NCBI GenBank assembly: GCA_017963875.1
Contig: JAGCTA010000534.1
Location: 1-5,133, forward strand
Length of the DNA stretch: 5,133 nucleotides
Direction: 5' to 3'
Origin: Victivallales bacterium
Lineage (GTDB): Bacteria; Verrucomicrobiota; Lentisphaeria; Oligosphaerales; Oligosphaeraceae
This document shows positions 1 to 5,133 of this stretch, in pieces. Numbering within the stretch: position 1 is the stretch's first letter; each line of letters starts with the position of its first letter. The notes under the pieces are model-generated. The model was not told the origin of the DNA, ran no database searches, and saw only the letters and a program-made list of their open reading frames with translations. The translations under genes were made by a program, and so were the position numbers.

Positions 1-1707
1 CGCGACAAGTCCGCCGTCGGTAAAGTCGAAAGAAACGCGGATTTTGTCGTTTTCGATGGCCTTGGCCTTGAAGACAGGTCCAGAATATGGGATATCTTTG
101 CCGTAGGTTTTGGCGAGAGCGATGGCTGCCAAGCGGTTGGCGGGCGTGATTTTGTCCAACGGGTGGATATCGCCTGCCTCTCCGCAGTCAATCAAAACGG
201 CCTGCCCTGTCTTTGGAAGTACCAAAGCACCCTCCTGCCCTGCCCTGATGTCTGCCCACCCCTGGGCGTTCGGGTCGGCGTTTTTGCCTTGGAAATTCGC
301 CAACTGGCAATAGTAGAACGGGAACTCGCACTCGAAATCGCGGCGCCATTCATTGATAAGCCCTTGGATGGCACATGGATACTGCCATGGGCGACCAGAG
401 TTTGTGCAACCTTGGTACCAGACGGTTCCCGAGATGCGGAACGGCTTCAACGGCGCAATCAATGTGTTATACAGCAATTCTGGGACTTTGTTGGTATCCG
501 CGATAAAGCCAAGACGTTTCGGGCGGGCGGCAATTTGAGCCTCCGTCAATCCCTTCAGTGGAACAACCGCTCTTTCAAAGCCCGTATTCTGACTGTTGTT
601 GCCAGGGAGTTTGTATGAGATTCGGCTGGTCGAGAAGCCGTCATAGACGCACCAGTAGCGTATCATGTATTCATGTTCGCCAGGTGTCAGTTCATTGGGC
701 GCGAATGCCTTGGAGGAAACATAACTGCCGCGGACAGTGCCTTCGGGCGTCGTGTGGCCGACGACTTTGCCATCCACATAGAACGTGGCATTGATGCCGT
801 GCTGATAGAAATTGAAGCGACCGCCCTTCTTCGCAAAGTCTTCAGGAATATTGATTTTCTTGCGGAACCACACAGTGGCTGGACCGAAGTTATTCCAGCC
901 ATTGATGTTCTGGTTTGGAGTCCAGGTGACATCCGCAGGCGGCAGTTCATCCTGCGGCGGTTCTTCAAGTCCGCAGTCCTTCAGCCATGCGTTCAAGTTA
1001 TTCAGATATTCTTCCAGTTTCTTCGGATAGTCCGCGTACGTCGAATGTGTCTTTTCGCACCATTGGGCGAGGTCTGGATTGTCCTTCATGTAGTCCATTG
1101 TCACCCAAGCCTCGCAGGCACTGCCGCCCCACGCGTTGTTAATCAAACCAACGGGACATTTCAATTCTTCCTGAATCTTCTTGCCGAACAGATATCCGAC
1201 GGCGGTGAAACTGCCGACGTTGTCGGGTGCAACAACCCTCCATCTGCCCGTCGGTTCCTCTTCAGGCGTCAACGATGCATGGAGGCTCATCTGGTACAGG
1301 CGGATTTTCGGATTGGCGCTCGCCGCAATCAGGTCTTTAGCGCGTTCTTCACTGTTCAGCACGAAGCCCATGTTCGATTGGCCAGAGCAGAGCCAGACTT
1401 CACCGACCATGACATCGGGGACTTTTATCTGGTTCTTGCCTGTGACAACCAGTTCAAACGGTCCTTCGCCACAGCGACTCAAGTCTAAATTGACGCGCCA
1501 TTTGCCTTTTTCGTCAGCCTTGGCCGTTCCTTTCACGCCGCCGATTTCAACAGTCACAGCCTCGCCTGCTTCCGCTTTGCCATAGACAGGTGTCTTTGGC
1601 GAACGAGCCAAGACCGCGTGTTCGCCAAACAGAGCATTCATCGTGACATCCGCCGCCAAGCCAAGCGGCAACGCCGCCAGAATGATTGAAATCCATTTCT
1701 TCAACAT
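1..1707 (-). CDS. Sialate O-acetylesterase-like (SASA / SGNH-type) exported esterase, C-terminus beyond window
   Basis: The minus-strand frame from ATG 1707 stays open for 569 codons to the window edge, making this the largest gene here. A signal peptide is clear: MLKK, a hydrophobic core to about residue 17, and LGLAA before D20. A beta-rich N-terminal domain (about 20-100) precedes VWLCSGQSNM (104-113), with Ser111 as nucleophile, then NAWGGSACEAW (191-201). An inserted jelly-roll-like segment at about 250-370 includes VWFRKKINIP and ATFYVDGKVVG, as in many family members. WYQGCTNS (430-437) and GDIHPLDK (Asp513, His515) complete the esterase core. The family removes acetyl groups from sialic acids or plant polysaccharides such as xylan. 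The common WYQGE block has Cys434 instead of Glu. The missing C-terminus is probably under 100 residues. A strong AAGGAGAA site sits six bases upstream of the start. Family call firm; the acylated substrate is not known, so no siaE/nanS-type name is given. Confidence 0.9.
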   Translation of the reverse strand, partial: MLKKWISIILAALPLGLAADVTMNALFGEHAVLARSPKTPVYGKAEAGEAVTVEIGGVKGTAKADEKGKWRVNLDLSRCGEGPFELVVTGKNQIKVPDVMVGEVWLCSGQSNMGFVLNSEERAKDLIAASANPKIRLYQMSLHASLTPEEEPTGRWRVVAPDNVGSFTAVGYLFGKKIQEELKCPVGLINNAWGGSACEAWVTMDYMKDNPDLAQWCEKTHSTYADYPKKLEEYLNNLNAWLKDCGLEEPPQDELPPADVTWTPNQNINGWNNFGPATVWFRKKINIPEDFAKKGGRFNFYQHGINATFYVDGKVVGHTTPEGTVRGSYVSSKAFAPNELTPGEHEYMIRYWCVYDGFSTSRISYKLPGNNSQNTGFERAVVPLKGLTEAQIAARPKRLGFIADTNKVPELLYNTLIAPLKPFRISGTVWYQGCTNSGRPWQYPCAIQGLINEWRRDFECEFPFYYCQLANFQGKNADPNAQGWADIRAGQEGALVLPKTGQAVLIDCGEAGDIHPLDKITPANRLAAIALAKTYGKDIPYSGPVFKAKAIENDKIRVSFDFTDGGLVA

Positions 1708-1713
1708 GTTCGG

Positions 1714-1721
1714 TTCTCCTT
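1714..1721 (-). promoter_or_regulatory. Ribosome binding site of the esterase gene
   Basis: On the minus strand the sequence reads AAGGAGAA, followed by six bases and ATG at 1707. This near-perfect Shine-Dalgarno fixes the start directly before the signal peptide. The 34-bp gap after the glycosidase stop shows no promoter-like pair, so the esterase is probably translated from the glycosidase transcript. Confidence 0.8.
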
Positions 1722-1741
1722 GGAGTTATAAGAATCACATA

Positions 1742-3100
1742 TTATAATTCAATGTAAATAAACGAGTTCGGTTTCATCTTAACTTTGAATGTCCCATCAT
1801 CCGCGACTTTCGGGAATATCTCTGTGTACATTTTGATGGGGTCCGTCAAATGGCAGATGAGTTTTTTGCCGCGTAGTTTCTCTGGTATTTGGATGGTCAC
1901 TATCTTTGCAGCGGTAACATCATCGTTGTTGTTGTAGCGAGTCACCAGCAGGCCGAATGAGCCGTCCTTGCCAACGGCCGCCGTCGCATAGATGTCTGCC
2001 TGGTCGCCTTTATCTACGGCGACTTCCGTGCCGAGTCTGCGCAGTTTGGCCCACGCGACAAAAGGATAGTATCCGCGCAGCGGCTCCAGCGAGACAAGGT
2101 CAAACAAATTGTTCATCGCGCAGCCGACGCGAGCGTCATAGAACATCAGCATGTCCAGCGACGTATGTTGCATGATGCTCATCGCCGCAGCAATGAATGC
2201 CGCTCCCTTGTAATTGCGGCTGCCAGATTCGCAGTCCAGCGAATAGAGCCATTCATCGCTCCAACCACGCACGTAGTTCCATTCGTTCAGAATCGACTCG
2301 GCGTCGCCATAGCCGTATTTCGTCATCAAGGCGCGAACTTTTTCCGCCTTTTCAGCCATTGGCTCGACGTTGACACCATAGAAATGCCATGAGAAGAAGT
2401 CCAGTTGAGCATTGTGTTCACGGCAGTGTTTGAGGACCTGTTCGCCGATTTCAAGGTTCCACCCAAGCGATGGGCCACCGATTTTCAGTTTCGGGAAGCA
2501 TTTCTTCAAATGCAGCACGACTTCCGTGAAGAACTCGCAGAACTGCGGGACGGTGCCCGTCCACGTTGGGCCCTGGCGTCCATCAGGTGTCGGCGTGCAG
2601 TCGGGTTCGTTCCAGATTTCCCAATATTGGATGTTCCACTGGAAACCGTTTGCCCACCCTTCGTTGTAGTGGCGGATGATATGTTCGCAGATGACTGCCC
2701 ATTTGTGGAAATCTTTTGGCGGATGGACGCCGTATTTCTTGATCCAGTGCTCAATCGACTGCCCTAGGCGGTAGAATGGTTCCGTGCCCGCGCGGCGAAG
2801 CGTGTCAAGAAACTCGTCCGTCAATGTAAAGTCATAATTTGCAGGGTCATCGGCGTCTTTGTCAAAATCGGGGAAAATGCCTGTGATGTCAACGGTGTGG
2901 TGACCGCCATACGCACCGCAATGCGCCGAGTCATGGAGGCGCGCGTATGGAATCTCCAACGCGGCGAAATCGTCGAAGTTGGATTTCGTCTGGTCGGAAC
3001 GCGCCTTCGACGGACCGTTGTTGACCGCGTTCATGATTCTAATCGGTCCAATCTGTTTTTCAAGGTCGATGCAGATGCAGTTTTTTTCAACAGCGCTCAT
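1742..3100 (-). CDS. Clan GH-A glycoside hydrolase, GH39-like (beta-xylosidase / alpha-L-iduronidase type fold)
   Basis: Complete 452-residue protein, ATG at 3100 and TAA at 1742-1744. The start is fixed by AGGAGA five bases upstream; an in-frame TTG at 3163 would add 21 residues unlike the family. The predicted (beta/alpha)8 barrel spans about residues 40-350 and shows YARLHD (52-57), YRLG (110-113), WEIWNEPD (160-167, Glu165 as acid/base), KIGGP (206-210), SWHFYG (237-242) and SILNEWNY (269-276, Glu273 as nucleophile). These are the landmarks of GH39 retaining glycosidases, and both catalytic glutamates are present. A beta-rich tail of about 100 residues matches the usual C-terminal sandwich. 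There is no signal peptide, so it likely hydrolyses short imported glycosides in the cytoplasm. It lies 34 bp before the esterase gene and probably shares its transcript. GH39 members act on xylosides, iduronides and other sugars, so specificity is open; a nearby clan GH-A family is possible. Confidence 0.87.
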   Translation of the reverse strand: MSAVEKNCICIDLEKQIGPIRIMNAVNNGPSKARSDQTKSNFDDFAALEIPYARLHDSAHCGAYGGHHTVDITGIFPDFDKDADDPANYDFTLTDEFLDTLRRAGTEPFYRLGQSIEHWIKKYGVHPPKDFHKWAVICEHIIRHYNEGWANGFQWNIQYWEIWNEPDCTPTPDGRQGPTWTGTVPQFCEFFTEVVLHLKKCFPKLKIGGPSLGWNLEIGEQVLKHCREHNAQLDFFSWHFYGVNVEPMAEKAEKVRALMTKYGYGDAESILNEWNYVRGWSDEWLYSLDCESGSRNYKGAAFIAAAMSIMQHTSLDMLMFYDARVGCAMNNLFDLVSLEPLRGYYPFVAWAKLRRLGTEVAVDKGDQADIYATAAVGKDGSFGLLVTRYNNNDDVTAAKIVTIQIPEKLRGKKLICHLTDPIKMYTEIFPKVADDGTFKVKMKPNSFIYIEL

Positions 3101-3105
3101 GATGT

Positions 3106-3111
3106 TCTCCT
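3106..3111 (-). promoter_or_regulatory. Ribosome binding site of the GH39-like gene
   Basis: On the minus strand AGGAGA is followed by five bases and ATG at 3100. It decides the start against the in-frame TTG at 3163, which would need translation to read through the hairpin region. The AGGAGAAC core is the same as in the site before the esterase gene. Confidence 0.8.
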
Positions 3112-3123
3112 GAAGTGTTAGTC

Positions 3124-3155
3124 GCGACGATGGGGACGCCATCGGACACCGTCGC
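3124..3155 (-). promoter_or_regulatory. Leader region with two competing hairpins before the GH39-like gene
   Basis: In the 5' leader an outer pair GCGACG (3124-3129) with CGTCGC (3150-3155) can form a 6-bp stem around a 20-base loop. An inner pair CGATGG (3128-3133) with CCATCG (3139-3144) can form a perfect 6-bp stem with a 5-base loop. The two share bases 3128-3129, so both cannot form in full. The structure ends 12 bases before the AGGAGA site. There is no U-run, so it is not an intrinsic terminator, and it matches no riboswitch class I recognise. Confidence 0.4.
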
Positions 3156-3183
3156 ACAATCAAACGTGTTTTATTGTTTTGTC

Positions 3184-3212
3184 AATATAAATAATGAATA
3201 TCGCACATGCAA
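3184..3212 (-). promoter_or_regulatory. Possible sigma70-type promoter for the GH39-like/esterase unit
   Basis: On the minus strand TTGCAT (3212-3207) and TATATT (3189-3184) are separated by 17 bases. The -10 matches the consensus at five of six positions and the -35 at three of six. The surrounding 3160-3215 is the most AT-rich part of the window and lies in the only sizeable intergenic gap. A perfect TTGACA at 3185-3180 overlaps the -10 and could instead be a -35, but the best -10 downstream (TTTGAT, spacer 15) is weaker. If the organism's sigma factor uses other motifs, this call would fail. Confidence 0.35.
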
Positions 3213-3219
3213 TTTTGCA
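3208..3219. repeat. Short inverted repeat TGCAA-N2-TTGCA in the intergenic gap
   Basis: The plus strand reads TGCAATTTTGCA, two perfect 5-base arms around two bases. It overlaps the candidate -35 at 3207-3212, a usual place for a repressor operator. Only one copy is seen, and short AT-rich palindromes occur by chance, so the operator role is a guess. Confidence 0.3.
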
Positions 3220-3256
3220 AGTCACAGGGCAGGATTTTTCACTCTGCCAATGATGG

Positions 3257-4618
3257 TCATTTTCCAAACAGTCTCTCATCCGTCTTCTTGAAAACGGCCA
3301 CAAGTTCATTGTGGATGTTTTTGTACGGAGGCAATCCCCATATCATCGGGACGACGCGACCCGCAAAATTGTGTTCATCGTTCTTCAATTTCTCAAGTTG
3401 CGTATTGTCAGGGGCATAGCCGTATGTACCGTTGCAAAGGCTCGCAACCAGAGGAATCGGTGCCTTGACAGCCTTGCGCGTATCACGCCAAATGGCGGAC
3501 ATGATTTCAAATGGTGCGCCGAGGATTTCCAAATCACCCAGACGGAGAGCATTGATTCTTGCGTGAATCGCTGAATGAGTCGAGATAAACTTAAGCAGTT
3601 TCTCTGAACCTTTCAAATACACCATGTTCCAGCGGAGTTTCGTATCTGCGTCAGTCGCATCGTCCGTAAAAATCTTGGCGGAATATTCCTTGACCATCCC
3701 CTGAACATAATCTGGAGTGTATTGCTCAAGATATGAAAAATCGCCTTCAATGGAGACACATTGCAATTCATCGCATTTCATCGGCTTCGCCTGCTCTAAT
3801 CCGTTCCTGACTGACGTGGCGAAGCGCCTCGAGAGGATGGCGATGCATTCTTCCGCACGCTCTGCGGAGGCACATCCCGTGTTGATATCGCCTTCCGCCC
3901 CCTGAATGAAACAGCCGACGGCTCCTGGATTTTCTCTCATGATTTCATGAAGCGCCACACCAGCGAAATCTGGACTGATGAGGTCGGAAATGCCAGCAGA
4001 TACCAAATGACAGCCGTAATAGACGAAAAAGCCCTTCAGACCACCTTCAACGGCGTCAAAGCGAACAACGTGGCAGGTGGGATCCGTCAGTTCAGGCTTG
4101 TTCGGCTGCCAGTCGTCCTTCAGGACATTATCCAGGTCATCCCAAAACTTGTCATAAACGCGATTGATGGCGATTTGCCGACAAGGGACTTCCGCATGGG
4201 AGACCGTAACTTCCGTCATGTTCTCAAATGCCTTCGCCGCCGCTAATGCAATCTTATGCGGAAGCAGTTCCATGTAAACGGGATCAGGCATACCGTTGCC
4301 GATGTCATAACATGTCGAAGGCGCAGAATGCGTATGGGAGCAAAGCACCATGAGATTGTCGCGTGTAAGAAACGGCAGTTTCTTCAAAACAGCCTGGACG
4401 GTTTTCTCTGCGACATCAGGAGACAGCAGGCACAAGTCGCAGCAGACAATACAAGCCTTTGATTCGCCCAGTTTAAGAGCAATCCCACGCGCTTCCAACG
4501 GTGCAAGCACTCCTTTGGACGCACGAAGCGGCCATGGAAGATACCCCGTCAGTTCCACGCCGACGCGCGGCGTTATGTCAATTCGAGAAAAGCCAGCGTT
4601 TAGGGTGTTGTTTGCCAT
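3257..4618 (-). CDS. Neutral/alkaline non-lysosomal ceramidase-like protein
   Basis: Complete 453-residue protein, ATG at 4618 and TGA at 3257-3259. The N-terminus GFSRIDITPRVGVELTGY, the SHTHSAP motif (residues 94-100, His95/His97), YGCHLVSAG with His204, SPDFAG (215-220) and GAEGDIN (240-246) together match the ceramidase N-terminal domain family (Pfam Ceramidase_alk). NGTYGYAP (396-403) matches the late Tyr-containing block. Characterised members are zinc amidases that split ceramide into sphingosine and fatty acid; many short bacterial relatives have no assigned substrate. Unlike secreted ceramidases of about 650 residues, this one has no signal peptide and no extra C-terminal domain, so it is probably cytoplasmic. 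The usual G-E before the Tyr block reads LGAPFE (366-371), possibly losing a zinc ligand. It has 15 cysteines, including CIVCCDLC at 56-63. The ribosome site is weak (GGGAAA just after the upstream stop), fitting translational coupling to the PHP-like gene. Family call firm; ceramide as substrate doubtful. Confidence 0.85.
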   Translation of the reverse strand: MANNTLNAGFSRIDITPRVGVELTGYLPWPLRASKGVLAPLEARGIALKLGESKACIVCCDLCLLSPDVAEKTVQAVLKKLPFLTRDNLMVLCSHTHSAPSTCYDIGNGMPDPVYMELLPHKIALAAAKAFENMTEVTVSHAEVPCRQIAINRVYDKFWDDLDNVLKDDWQPNKPELTDPTCHVVRFDAVEGGLKGFFVYYGCHLVSAGISDLISPDFAGVALHEIMRENPGAVGCFIQGAEGDINTGCASAERAEECIAILSRRFATSVRNGLEQAKPMKCDELQCVSIEGDFSYLEQYTPDYVQGMVKEYSAKIFTDDATDADTKLRWNMVYLKGSEKLLKFISTHSAIHARINALRLGDLEILGAPFEIMSAIWRDTRKAVKAPIPLVASLCNGTYGYAPDNTQLEKLKNDEHNFAGRVVPMIWGLPPYKNIHNELVAVFKKTDERLFGK

Positions 4619-4633
4619 GATTGTATCGTTTCC

Positions 4634-5133
4634 CTAATCTAACATGAATGGTTGCGAGAAGATGATCTCTCCGCTGTCATCTGTCGCAAACGCTTTGATT
4701 CGCAGGAAGATGTGCTTTCCATAGTCTTCCTTTTCAACCTTGAACTCCACTGTGTTCGATACAGATTCCGCGACCACTCCTTGCCTGGAGATGATTTGGA
4801 AGCGCGCCTTCTTGTCGGTGGCGGCCAGGAGCGTCTTGCCGTCGAAACGGATGGCTGTGAAATTCAGGATGCCTCGTCCCTTGATTGCGCCAAACCAGGT
4901 GCCCTGGCGATAGGCCTTCAGGCATTCGTGGACTGTCTTCTCCTTCACAATGAGCACATTGGTTCCCTCTTGGAGCGCCCAGTCAGGGACAAAGAAGCCA
5001 AAGCACTGACGTCCAAGCCCCAACGCATAGTCCCAATAGTCTTCGCTGTAGGAATCGCTCCATGGATATTTCGTCTTGTTGCCCGCACCTTGATTAAAGA
5101 CCTCAATGCCGAGGACGCGCGGATCATAATCCA
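4634..5133 (-). CDS. PHP-domain / CehA-McbA-like metallohydrolase, C-terminal part (5' truncated by window edge)
   Basis: The frame is open from the window edge (first whole codon at 5131) to a TAG stop at 4634-4636, giving 165 visible residues; the start codon and N-terminal metal-binding motifs lie outside. The visible part begins DYDPRVLGIEVFNQG, followed by YSEDYWDYALGLGRQCFGFF and then HECLKAYRQGTWFGA. This succession (IEV-N, a YWD helix, G-R-x-x-GF, an Ala-x-Arg-x-Gly turn and a C-terminal beta-rich tail) is how C-terminal halves of PHP/CehA-McbA-type proteins usually read. Known members are metal-dependent phosphoesterases or amide/ester hydrolases; the reaction here cannot be told. 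The position where relatives usually carry D-D-x-H reads VPDWAL, so the late histidine is missing. An internal TTG at 5023 is not a credible start because the family match continues upstream of it. The stop lies 15 bp before the ceramidase-like gene, suggesting one operon. The PHP call is moderately sure; substrate unknown. Confidence 0.62.
   Translation of the reverse strand, partial: DYDPRVLGIEVFNQGAGNKTKYPWSDSYSEDYWDYALGLGRQCFGFFVPDWALQEGTNVLIVKEKTVHECLKAYRQGTWFGAIKGRGILNFTAIRFDGKTLLAATDKKARFQIISRQGVVAESVSNTVEFKVEKEDYGKHIFLRIKAFATDDSGEIIFSQPFMLD

Noticed and set aside
163..618. Plus-strand open frame of 151 codons
   Set aside because: Antisense to the WYQGC and GDIH region of the esterase, with no family motif of its own.
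673..1488. Plus-strand open frame of 271 codons opposite the esterase gene
   Set aside because: It lies wholly antisense to a minus-strand frame with a signal peptide, strong ribosome site and esterase motifs. Its translation shows no recognisable domain, and antisense open frames of this length are common opposite GC-biased third positions.
1547..1738. Minus-strand 63-codon frame at the start of the esterase gene
   Set aside because: It is out of frame with the esterase, overlaps its signal peptide region and has no ribosome site or recognisable sequence.
2405..2767. Plus-strand open frame of 120 codons
   Set aside because: Antisense to the catalytic WNEPD region of the GH39-like gene; a shadow frame.
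3121..3128. 8-bp palindrome GTCGCGAC as a possible regulator or methylase site
   Set aside because: It is a single short GC-rich palindrome that shares bases with the leader stems; chance is sufficient explanation.
3101..3163. Upstream in-frame extension of the GH39-like protein from TTG at 3163
   Set aside because: The extension has no family likeness and lies over the hairpin region. The ATG at 3100 has a well-spaced AGGAGA.
3228..3248. Hairpin GGCAG/CTGCC after the ceramidase-like stop as a terminator
   Set aside because: The stem is only 5 bp with an 11-base loop, and no T-run follows it on the minus strand.

Overview
The window looks like part of an accessory carbohydrate or glycolipid catabolism locus from an anaerobic bacterium. 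All four recognisable genes lie on the minus strand, so transcription runs from high to low coordinates. The protein families (ceramidase-like metallohydrolase, PHP/CehA-McbA-like protein, GH39-like glycosidase, sialate O-acetylesterase-like esterase), moderate GC content and cysteine-rich cytoplasmic proteins would fit a member of the PVC group such as Lentisphaerota/Victivallales, Kiritimatiellota or Verrucomicrobiota, perhaps from a gut or rumen. This assignment is inferred from family content; no marker gene is present.

Layout in order of transcription: (1) 5133-4634, the C-terminal 165 residues of a PHP-like metallohydrolase, with its N-terminus outside the window. (2) 4618-3257, a complete 453-residue neutral/alkaline ceramidase-like protein, 15 bp after the previous stop. 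(3) 3256-3101, a 156-bp gap holding AT-rich promoter-like sequence, a short inverted repeat and a leader with two competing hairpins. (4) 3100-1742, a complete 452-residue clan GH-A glycosidase resembling GH39. (5) 1707-1, a sialate O-acetylesterase-like protein with a signal peptide, 34 bp after the glycosidase. It is open for 569 codons to the window edge and lacks only its C-terminus. The four genes fill nearly the whole window, and no gene-free stretch exceeds 300 bases.

The simplest working model is two co-directional transcription units, PHP plus ceramidase-like and glycosidase plus esterase, possibly joined by read-through. An exported esterase would remove acyl groups from a decorated glycan or glycoside. 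A cytoplasmic glycosidase would cleave the imported product, and the two metallohydrolase-fold proteins would act on another bond of the same substrate, such as an amide or ester. The substrate cannot be read from the sequence. The most notable points are departures from family consensus in three of the four proteins: ceramidase-like, PHP-like and esterase. No mobile element, CRISPR array, tRNA or rRNA was seen.
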